NCBI GenBank assembly: GCA_018671205.1
Contig: JABHIC010000168.1
Span: 1-6,208 of the forward strand
DNA length: 6,208 bases
Source of the DNA: Gammaproteobacteria bacterium
GTDB taxonomy: Bacteria; Pseudomonadota; Gammaproteobacteria; GCF-002020875
Direction of reading: 5' to 3'
The notes beneath the pieces are model-generated. The model saw nothing but the letters and a program-made list of their open reading frames with translations, was not told the origin of the DNA and made no database searches. The translations under genes and the position numbers were made by a program. This document shows positions 1 to 5,098 of this stretch, piece by piece (the first letter of the stretch is position 1; each line of letters opens with the position of its first letter).

Positions 1-294
1 CCGCATCGCCGCCACCCCCTCCGCCTCAGTGGAGACCCCCTCCCCCACCACCACCACCACATAGGGACACTCCTGCTGAAGTGCCTGCTCCAACTGCTCA
101 AGCGCACGTTCCAGCGATGGCACAACAACCCCCTCAAATCGATCCACTGGCGACTGTTGCAGCGGCTTTTCGGTAAGAAGCTCCTGCAACTGCTGTTGAA
201 TCTCTGGGTCAGTCTCAACCACCAGCACCCTGCGATTATCACTGCAGACCGCCTCTCCCACACCGACAAGTACCCCCATTGCCCCCAACACCAT
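1..294 (-). CDS. Protein with degenerate N-terminal CheY-like receiver domain (partial, C-terminus off left edge)
   Basis: The frame is open for 98 codons from an ATG at 294 to the window edge. Residues 21-30 (RRVLVVETDP) look like strand 1 of a response-regulator receiver, where families usually read VLVVDDNP. Residues 61-98 align without gaps to the stretch usually written as PYALAFVDVRMPPGWDG in large receiver-containing signalling proteins: Pro77-Tyr78, a valine strand (79-83), then Gly93. The phosphoacceptor aspartate position is Gly84, and the paired acids of strand 1 are Glu27-Thr28, so phosphorylation is unlikely. The output domain lies outside the window and its type is unknown. The ATG at 294 has GAGGG about eight bases upstream; the ATG at 279 is an alternative, and an in-frame TAG at 307-309 rules out a longer form. 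The gene lies 88 bases downstream of the methyltransferase gene on the same strand and may be co-transcribed. The receiver assignment rests on pattern recognition only. Confidence 0.6.
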   Translation of the reverse strand, partial: MVLGAMGVLVGVGEAVCSDNRRVLVVETDPEIQQQLQELLTEKPLQQSPVDRFEGVVVPSLERALEQLEQALQQECPYVVVVVGEGVSTEAEGVAAMR

Positions 295-382
295 CAGAGA
301 GGCCCTCTATGGTCTGTGCTACTGCGCATGATCAAGCTGTAATTTTCCAACACTTCCTCCCACCATTGAGTAATCTAATCCA

Positions 383-1003
383 CTACTCTCGAATAGCACG
401 GGCAACGGTATAGGCCTTCCCCTGCTTCAGTTTTTTGTAGTTCCCAAACACCTGTTTGAAATTACGTTTAATAAAATCACGCAAACCATTGATGGTCACC
501 ACCACCATCTGCCCACCCGGTTTCATCTGCGCATGGCTCTCACACAACAGTATCGTCAACAGCTCACGCCCCACCTTGGCAGGAATATTGGAGACCACTG
601 TATCAAAGCGGAGAGAGGCGTCCACTTCGCTCAACCCATTGGAGAGATAGGCACGACACTCTCCCAGACCATTTATTTCCGCATTTCGGTTGGCATACTC
701 AACGGCCAGATAGTCCTTGTCCACCATATGGATCTCCCCCTGCTTGGCCACTCTCCCAATGGCCAGCCCGAGAGGGCCATAACCACAGCCAATATCGAGC
801 ACGATCTCCCGCTCTCCCACATTGAGATACTCCAGTAGCAGACGGGTTCCCTCATCAATCGCTCGCGGGCTGAAGAGCCCCCAGGTAGTATGGAAGGTGA
901 GGTCGTTCCCCAACAACCTATCCTGAAAGATCAGATCCTTTTTCAGCCCATCAATGAGCTCACAGCCAGGAGCTGTTACTACTCTCCGTCTCTTATTATT
1001 CAT
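383..1003 (-). CDS. Class I SAM-dependent methyltransferase, MTS (RsmC-like) family
   Basis: This 206-residue protein is a compact Rossmann-fold methyltransferase, about the size of single-domain MTS proteins and lacking the extra N-terminal domain of E. coli RsmC. Residues 42-58 (GLFSPRAIDEGTRLLLE) match the GxFS...D.GT.LLL lead-in of that family. Motif I is VLDIGCGYGPLG at 68-79, which binds S-adenosylmethionine. Asp95 in the MVDKD segment is the likely acidic residue after strand 2. The motif IV position, usually NPP followed by a hydrophobic residue in N-methyltransferases of this group, reads SNIPA at 138-142. The C-terminal strands KPGGQMVVV (161-169) and GKAYTVARA (195-203) complete the fold. 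The substrate is unknown; rRNA or another nucleic acid base is the family expectation. The gene is divergent from purB, and the Shine-Dalgarno before the ATG is weak (GAGAG about 12 bases away). I assign no gene symbol because the specificity is not readable. Confidence 0.85.
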   Translation of the reverse strand: MNNKRRRVVTAPGCELIDGLKKDLIFQDRLLGNDLTFHTTWGLFSPRAIDEGTRLLLEYLNVGEREIVLDIGCGYGPLGLAIGRVAKQGEIHMVDKDYLAVEYANRNAEINGLGECRAYLSNGLSEVDASLRFDTVVSNIPAKVGRELLTILLCESHAQMKPGGQMVVVTINGLRDFIKRNFKQVFGNYKKLKQGKAYTVARAIRE

Positions 1004-1032
1004 TCTCTTATTCTCTCATCAACCCGCATCGG

Positions 1033-1060
1033 CTGTCGCGGATTTCTTACATGCTATAAT
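1033..1060 (+). promoter_or_regulatory. Sigma-70 promoter of purB-pyrF, extended -10 type
   Basis: A perfect TATAAT lies at 1055-1060. It is preceded by TG at 1052-1053 with one base between, giving the extended -10 form TGCTATAAT. A poor -35 (CTGTCG, 1033-1038, three of six consensus bases) sits 16 bases upstream, as is usual when the extended -10 compensates. Transcription would start near 1067, leaving a leader of about 56 bases before the purB ATG. Confidence 0.75.
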
Positions 1061-1068
1061 CACCCTGC

Positions 1069-1121
1069 CCTTTCCTCTGGAGGGGAGGCAACTTCCGACA
1101 TTTATATTAAGGACCCCCCTC
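1069..1121 (+). promoter_or_regulatory. purB leader with two competing stem possibilities and the ribosome binding site
   Basis: The leader contains CCTTTCCT (1069-1076), which can pair with AGGGGAGG (1081-1088) around a four-base loop, giving eight pairs of which two are G-U. The same G-rich stretch (GAGGGG, 1080-1085) is also complementary to CCCCTC at 1116-1121, just before the start codon. The Shine-Dalgarno AAGGA is at 1109-1113, nine bases before the ATG, and would sit in the loop of the second fold. Pairing is seen in the sequence; any regulatory role is inference. Confidence 0.35.
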
Positions 1122-1122
1122 G

Positions 1123-2490
1123 ATGGAACTGAGCGCCCTTACCGCTGTATCCCCTGTTGATGGTCGCTATGGACGCGCCACCAGCGATCTTCGTCTTATC
1201 TTTAGTGAGTATGGACTGATTCGCCACCGTGTGTTGGTTGAGGTACGTTGGCTACAGATGCTGGCTGAACATCCCGGAATTGTAGAGGTTCCCCCCTTTT
1301 CGGAGCATGCCACACATATCCTGAACCATCTGGTCGAAAAGTTTAATCAGGAGGATGCCCAACGCATCAAGACGATTGAGCGCACCACCAACCATGATGT
1401 GAAGGCGGTGGAGTACTTCATCAAAGAGAAGATTGCCGGTAACCATGAGCTGGAGGCGGTCAGTGAATTCATCCATTTTGCCTGCACCTCTGAGGATATC
1501 AATAACCTCTCACATGCCCTGATGCTGAGTGAGTCACGGACGCAGGTTCTGTTACCAAAGATTGATGAGATCATCACTCTACTGACCTCACTCTCTCACT
1601 CACTGGCCGGAACAGCCATGCTCTGCCGAACCCACGGACAGCCCGCCAGCCCCTCCACCATGGGTAAAGAGGTTGCCAATGTGGTCTACCGTCTACGCCG
1701 TCAACGAGAGCAGCTGGTCAACATTGAGTTTCTTGGTAAGATCAATGGTGCCGTAGGGAACTACAACGCCCACCTCTCTGCCTATCCGGAGCTGAACTGG
1801 GAGGAGATTGCACAAAACTTTGTCGAGTCACTCGGTATCCACTGGAACCCCTATACGATCCAGATTGAGCCTCACGACTATATTGCTGAATATTTCCATG
1901 TCATCAGCCGGTTCAACTCTATTCTGCTCGATTATGACCGTGATGTCTGGTGGTATATCTCTATGGGTTACTTCAAACAGAAGACGGTTGAGGGGGAGGT
2001 GGGCTCTTCCACCATGCCTCACAAGGTCAACCCGATCGATTTTGAAAACTCGGAGGGGAATCTCGGTATCGCCAATGCCATAATGGGTCACCTCGCAGAG
2101 AAGCTGGTCATCTCCCGTGGGCAGCGTGACCTTACCGACTCCACTGTACTGCGTAACCTGGGGGTTGGTATTGCCCATAGCCTCATCGCCTACAACTCCA
2201 CCCTGCGTGGTATTGGTAAACTGGAGATTAACCCGTCGCGACTACAGGAGGATCTCAACAACACCTGGGAGGTACTGGCCGAACCGATCCAGACCGTGAT
2301 GCGCCGTTATGGGATCGACAACCCTTATGAGAAGCTAAAGGCGCTTACCCGTGGACAGGGCATCACCCGAGAGGCGCTACTCACCTTTGTGGATGAACTG
2401 GAGATCCCGGAGGAGGCCAAGGCATCGCTACGCGAACTCTCACCGGAAAACTACACCGGGAATGCCGCACAGCAGGCCAACAGGATCTGA
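1123..2490 (+). CDS. purB: Adenylosuccinate lyase
   Basis: PurB catalyses two steps of purine synthesis: SAICAR to AICAR plus fumarate, and adenylosuccinate to AMP plus fumarate. It is a cytosolic homotetramer of the fumarase/aspartase superfamily. At 455 residues it is nearly the length of E. coli PurB (456) and is alike throughout, beginning MELSALTAVSPVDGRYG. Family landmarks are RTTNHDVKAVEYF (87-99), HFACTSEDINNLSHALML (118-135) and RTHGQPASPS with His171, the catalytic His of E. coli PurB. The superfamily signature loop GSSTMPHKVNP (294-304) contains Ser295, the catalytic serine, and the C-terminal part carries LTDSTVLRNLGVG and NWEVLAEPIQTVMRRYG-like blocks. The ATG is chosen because the N-terminus matches the family and an AAGGA lies nine bases upstream. 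It is the first gene after the TGCTATAAT promoter and overlaps pyrF by one base. I see no PurR-type operator in the leader. Confidence 0.98.
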   Translation: MELSALTAVSPVDGRYGRATSDLRLIFSEYGLIRHRVLVEVRWLQMLAEHPGIVEVPPFSEHATHILNHLVEKFNQEDAQRIKTIERTTNHDVKAVEYFIKEKIAGNHELEAVSEFIHFACTSEDINNLSHALMLSESRTQVLLPKIDEIITLLTSLSHSLAGTAMLCRTHGQPASPSTMGKEVANVVYRLRRQREQLVNIEFLGKINGAVGNYNAHLSAYPELNWEEIAQNFVESLGIHWNPYTIQIEPHDYIAEYFHVISRFNSILLDYDRDVWWYISMGYFKQKTVEGEVGSSTMPHKVNPIDFENSEGNLGIANAIMGHLAEKLVISRGQRDLTDSTVLRNLGVGIAHSLIAYNSTLRGIGKLEINPSRLQEDLNNTWEVLAEPIQTVMRRYGIDNPYEKLKALTRGQGITREALLTFVDELEIPEEAKASLRELSPENYTGNAAQQANRI

Positions 2491-2495
2491 TGATG
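2481..2495 (+). promoter_or_regulatory. Coupled stop/start and ribosome binding site of pyrF
   Basis: The purB stop TGA (2488-2490) shares its last A with an ATG at 2490, and a second in-frame ATG follows at 2493. The Shine-Dalgarno-like CAGGA (2481-2485) lies inside the last purB codons, four bases from the first ATG and seven from the second. The better spacing favours initiation at 2493, which would shorten PyrF by one residue. Close stop/start overlap suggests translational coupling. Confidence 0.6.
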
Positions 2496-3185
2496 AATAG
2501 CTCAAAAGTGGTGGTTGCACTCGACTTTCCTAACGCCACCACTGCACTGAGTCTGGCAGAACAGCTTGACCCGGATGGATGCCGGGTCAAGGTGGGCAAA
2601 GAGCTTTTCACCCGCTCTGGCCCGGAGGTGGTGCGCCAACTGGTGGATATGAGATTTGATGTTTTCCTTGATCTGAAATACTACGATATTCCCAATACGG
2701 TTGCTCACGCCTGCGCAGCGGCGGCTGACCTTGGTGTCTGGATGGTTAATGTCCATGCATCTGGAGGGAGAAAAATGATGGAGGCGGCCCGAAAGACACT
2801 CTCCGGAGAGGATGCCCCACTACTGATTGCGGTAACCGTGTTGACCAGCATGGATCAGAGTGACCTGCTCGAACTTGGTATCGATCGCTCTCCCGCAGAG
2901 CAGGTGCTACGGCTGGCACAGTTGGCAGAGGCCTCCGGTATGGATGGCGTCGTCTGCTCTCCACAAGAGATTACCCTGCTACGCAATAAAATCTCGCCTC
3001 AATTCCGTCTGGTTACTCCTGGAATTCGTCCTGCCGGAACCGCTCACGGTGACCAGAAACGAATTATGACACCGGCAGAAGCGGTAAAGCTCGGCAGTGA
3101 CTGGCTGGTGATTGGCCGCCCCATTACCGCAGCAACAGAACCTCTGGCTGCGCTGAGTGCGATTAATCGAGAGCTTGATGGATAG
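2490..3185 (+). CDS. pyrF: Orotidine 5'-phosphate decarboxylase
   Basis: PyrF converts orotidine 5'-monophosphate to UMP and CO2, the last step of de novo pyrimidine synthesis, as a cytosolic TIM-barrel dimer. The protein has 231 residues (230 if the second ATG is used), against 245 in E. coli, the difference being mainly a shorter N-terminus. The catalytic Lys-Asp-Lys-Asp array is complete: Lys34 in CRVKVGKE, then Asp61, Lys63 and Asp66 in FLDLKYYDIPNT. Asp12 in VVVALDF corresponds to the ribose-binding aspartate. Residues 82-93 (GVWMVNVHASGG), the TVLTSM stretch near 116-121, the phosphate-binding VTPGIRP (175-181) and VIGRPI (207-212) are all family blocks. It belongs to the group I bacterial enzymes. 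The gene follows purB with a one-base overlap and ends three bases from the lapB stop on the other strand, with no visible terminator in between. Confidence 0.98.
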   Translation: MMNSSKVVVALDFPNATTALSLAEQLDPDGCRVKVGKELFTRSGPEVVRQLVDMRFDVFLDLKYYDIPNTVAHACAAAADLGVWMVNVHASGGRKMMEAARKTLSGEDAPLLIAVTVLTSMDQSDLLELGIDRSPAEQVLRLAQLAEASGMDGVVCSPQEITLLRNKISPQFRLVTPGIRPAGTAHGDQKRIMTPAEAVKLGSDWLVIGRPITAATEPLAALSAINRELDG

Positions 3186-3188
3186 CCC

Positions 3189-4385
3189 TTACTCCCCGGA
3201 GACACCAACAATGGGTTTAATGGTGTTCCAGTGGTTACAGCCGGGGCACTGCCAATGGAGATTGTGTCCCTGAAAACCACACTGAGTACACTGGTACTCC
3301 GGCTTCTCCTCCTGTAGCTGACGGGTGAGTGTCTGTAACCCCAACAGCCCCTCACGGGCCGTTGGCTCTTCCGCATGGGTCAGATTCAGATTAATTAACT
3401 GCTCCAATCCACGCACAGAGGGACGCTTTTTCAGCTGTGCCACCAGATAAAGTTCTGCCTTTCTCCCCCCCTGCATCAACTGAATCTGCCCAACCGTTGC
3501 CAGCAGCACGGTGGTACTGGGGTGTGTTTCGAGCAGGGTATTGAGATACTCCAGCACCTCTTCAGCCGCCCTCACCTCGCGGTAGAGTACCAATAGTGGC
3601 TGGATAATACTGGGAATATAGCTCGCGTTCTGCTGCTCAATGCTCTTATAGCTCTCAATCGCCAGCTGCTTCTGTCCGGTGGTCGCATAGATCTCAGCAC
3701 GGATCATGGTTGCTCGTACCGCACAAGGATCTTCTCGCAGCGCCTGATCAACTAGGTGCCCCGCCTCTTTCAGGTCACTGGAGACTCGGGCTATTTCCGC
3801 CTTCTCACAGAGGAACTGAGCAATCGTTGCACGACCCCGTTCCACAATTAAGGCACTGGCTTGTCCACTCTTCTGCTGGCGCCGCAACATCTCAATGGCA
3901 CGATCCCACTCCTGCTCCTGCTGATAGATCACGACCAAATAGGCGTAGGCATCCTGCAGATGGAGCCCCAGCTCAATCAGGTCAAGAAAGGGGCTTTCTG
4001 CACGGTCCAGCAACCCCGCCTTCATATAGTCACGCCCCAGCTCCAGCAGGGCCAGCGCGCGCTGCTCCTGACTCAGGTTTTCACTGCTCACCAGATTGCT
4101 GTGGAGTTGAATGGCCTGGGAGGTATCCCCCTGTTTGCGGAAAAGTGTCCCCAGCGCCAGGTGGGTCTCTACCATCTCTGGCTCATCCTCCAACAACTGA
4201 GAAAAGAGGTCAATTGCCCGCTCCTGCTCCTGATTGACCAGGCAATTCAGCCCCTGAAAATAGCTAAAGGAGAGACCATTGAGACGCTCGCGCTCACTCC
4301 TCTCCCCCTGCTTGGCCAGCCACCAACCAGAGGCCGCAGCAACCGGTAATAGCAGAAACCCCAAATAGGGAAAAAGTGTATTCAT
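3189..4385 (-). CDS. lapB: LPS assembly protein LapB (YciM), TPR protein with rubredoxin-like C-terminal metal site
   Basis: LapB is an inner-membrane-anchored cytoplasmic TPR protein. In E. coli it works with the protease FtsH to control LpxC levels and thereby the amount of lipopolysaccharide. This copy has 398 residues (389 in E. coli). Residues 5-24 (FPYLGFLLLPVAAASGWWLA) are the N-terminal membrane anchor. TPR-like helices follow from about 38 to 340; family-typical phrases include VETHLALGTLFRKQGDTSQAI (71-91) and LELGRDYMKAGLLDRAE (113-129). The C-terminus has two CxxC pairs, Cys366/Cys369 and Cys380/Cys383, ending in HWNTIKPI, the rubredoxin-type site needed for function in E. coli. 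The ATG overlaps the lapA stop as ATGA and has no good Shine-Dalgarno of its own, so translation probably depends on lapA. Its 3' end faces pyrF tail to tail. Confidence 0.96.
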   Translation of the reverse strand: MNTLFPYLGFLLLPVAAASGWWLAKQGERSERERLNGLSFSYFQGLNCLVNQEQERAIDLFSQLLEDEPEMVETHLALGTLFRKQGDTSQAIQLHSNLVSSENLSQEQRALALLELGRDYMKAGLLDRAESPFLDLIELGLHLQDAYAYLVVIYQQEQEWDRAIEMLRRQQKSGQASALIVERGRATIAQFLCEKAEIARVSSDLKEAGHLVDQALREDPCAVRATMIRAEIYATTGQKQLAIESYKSIEQQNASYIPSIIQPLLVLYREVRAAEEVLEYLNTLLETHPSTTVLLATVGQIQLMQGGRKAELYLVAQLKKRPSVRGLEQLINLNLTHAEEPTAREGLLGLQTLTRQLQEEKPEYQCTQCGFQGHNLHWQCPGCNHWNTIKPIVGVSGE

Positions 4386-4621
4386 TCAGTCGTGGATTTT
4401 TGTGCCTTACGCAGGCGAATCCTCAGTGAGAGGATCATCGGAAGTGCGGATAGAATACCCAACAGTACACCGGAGGCAAGCATCACCACCAACAACAGGG
4501 AGAGGGGTAACTCTCCCTGCCCCAGATAATAGTTAAATGTGACCGGGGCCGCATTGAGCACCGCAAAGAGCGTCCCAAGAGCCGTCACAATCAGAAACAG
4601 AACAAGGGTAATAAGGCGCAT
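4382..4621 (-). CDS. lapA: LPS assembly protein LapA (YciS, DUF1049 family), short form
   Basis: LapA is a small inner-membrane protein encoded with LapB and implicated in the same control of lipopolysaccharide synthesis. It has 79 residues. There are two membrane segments, roughly 4-23 (ITLVLFLIVTALGTLFAVLN) and 39-63 (rich in Leu, Val and Ala), joined by the DUF1049 hallmark PVTFNYYLGQGELPLS (26-41; compare QVTFNYLLAQGE in E. coli). The segment after helix 2 is basic (SLRIRLRKAQK), consistent with a cytoplasmic end. The E. coli protein has 102 residues; the missing part is its C-terminal tail. The start at 4621 has only a weak GAGAA upstream. The gene overlaps lapB by four bases and lies 108 bases downstream of ihfB. 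Confidence 0.92.
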   Translation of the reverse strand: MRLITLVLFLIVTALGTLFAVLNAAPVTFNYYLGQGELPLSLLLVVMLASGVLLGILSALPMILSLRIRLRKAQKSTTE

Positions 4622-4665
4622 AGTTTCTCAGCAAAAACAACAGATTCGTAATGGTTCAACAGGGT

Positions 4666-4687
4666 TGCGTGACGGTTCGGTTACGCA
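4666..4687. other. Hairpin in the ihfB-lapA spacer
   Basis: TGCGTGAC (4666-4673) and GTTACGCA (4680-4687) form an eight-pair inverted repeat around the six-base loop GGTTCG. In RNA from the plus strand all pairs form with one G-U. In RNA from the minus strand, which carries the operon, one pair becomes an A-C mismatch. No U-tract follows on either strand, so a simple intrinsic terminator is unlikely. It could be a processing site, a protein-binding palindrome or chance. Confidence 0.4.
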
Positions 4688-4703
4688 GGCTCTGGTCTGA
4701 TTA

Positions 4704-4729
4704 TTAGTCTTTGACTTTAGTCTCTGATT
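4704..4729. repeat. Tandem 13-base direct repeat upstream of lapA
   Basis: Two adjacent copies, TTAGTCTTTGACT (4704-4716) and TTAGTCTCTGATT (4717-4729), agree at 11 of 13 positions. They lie immediately after the ihfB stop in the direction of transcription. A looser third relative, GGTCTGATTA, is seen at 4694-4703. The region is AT-rich and contains TAATAAT on the minus strand, a weak -10 candidate for lapA without a recognisable -35. Confidence 0.4.
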
Positions 4730-5026
4730 CTAGCGCTGTTTGAGCCAGGCATTATTGACCCGTTCACGCAGATCTTTACCGGGCTTGAAGTGGGGCACGT
4801 ACTTCTCCTCCAACGCCACCGACTCGCCTGTTTTCGGGTTACGTCCCATACGGGCTGGGCGGTGATGGAGTGAGAAACTACCAAAACCACGAATTTCAAT
4901 ACGTTGCCCCTCACCCAGGGTCTTTGTCATCGACTCAATAATACTCTTCACTGCTATTTCAACATCGGTATAGGCCAGATGTGGAAGTTTTTTGTACAGC
5001 GATTCAATCAGTTCTGATTTTGTCAT
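4730..5026 (-). CDS. ihfB: Integration host factor beta subunit
   Basis: IHF-beta pairs with IHF-alpha (not in this window) to bind and sharply bend specific DNA sites, acting in transcription, replication, recombination and nucleoid structure. At 98 residues it is close to E. coli IhfB (94) and begins with the same MTKSELIE. RIEIRGFGSFSLHHR (42-56) includes Glu44 and Arg46 of the specificity region. The arm GRNPKTG (61-67) carries Pro64, the intercalating proline. YVPHFKPGKDLRERVN (76-91) is the C-terminal signature. The tail NNAWLKQR is a few residues longer than in E. coli. The IHF-beta identity over HU or IHF-alpha follows from the N-terminus and the SLHHR/KYVPHFKPGK blocks. The gene follows rpsA after a 72-base spacer with a stem-loop, the order known from many gammaproteobacteria. 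The ribosome binding site is modest (AGAGATGAG just before the ATG). Confidence 0.97.
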   Translation of the reverse strand: MTKSELIESLYKKLPHLAYTDVEIAVKSIIESMTKTLGEGQRIEIRGFGSFSLHHRPARMGRNPKTGESVALEEKYVPHFKPGKDLRERVNNAWLKQR

Positions 5027-5054
5027 GGCTCATCTCTAATAGAATGAAATATTA

Positions 5055-5089
5055 GCTACAGGCAGACCACAAAGTGGCCCACCTGTAGC
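5055..5089 (-). terminator. Stem-loop after rpsA: attenuator, weak terminator or mRNA processing element
   Basis: On the minus strand GCTACAGG (5089-5082) pairs perfectly with CCTGTAGC (5062-5055), eight pairs. Inside, CCAC (5077-5074) pairs with GTGG (5070-5067) around a TTT loop, with a four-base internal loop on each side. The stem starts about ten bases after the rpsA stop and is followed by TAATATTTCATTC, which is U-rich but not a clean U-tract. It may allow partial read-through, so that ihfB and lapAB are made at lower levels than S1. Strand choice follows from the U-rich flank; the other flank is C-rich. Confidence 0.55.
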
Positions 5090-5098
5090 CCCCTCTCC

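Noticed and set aside
1101..1106. TATAAA on the minus strand as -10 box for the methyltransferase gene
   Set aside because: The matching -35 position (GTTCCA) is poor and the box lies about 100 bases from the start codon next to the purB ribosome site. I see no better promoter for this gene, so its promoter stays unassigned.
1004..1122. PurR operator in the purB leader
   Set aside because: No sequence resembling the ACGCAAACGTTTGCGT palindrome is visible there.
890..1160. Two plus-strand open frames (890-1132 and 954-1160) upstream of purB
   Set aside because: They overlap the start of the methyltransferase, the purB promoter and the purB start, have no family features and no ribosome site.
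1828..2178. 116-codon minus-strand frame within purB
   Set aside because: It is antisense to the catalytic core of purB and carries no domain; conservation at the site is explained by PurB.
3183..3200. Bidirectional terminator between pyrF and lapB
   Set aside because: Only three bases separate the stops, and the nearby CTCCCCGGAG is not a true palindrome and has no U-tract.
3710..4237. 175-codon open frame on the plus strand, opposite lapB
   Set aside because: It is rich in Pro, Ala, Ser and His with no recognisable domain and lies wholly antisense to a well-supported lapB; it is a frame shadow.
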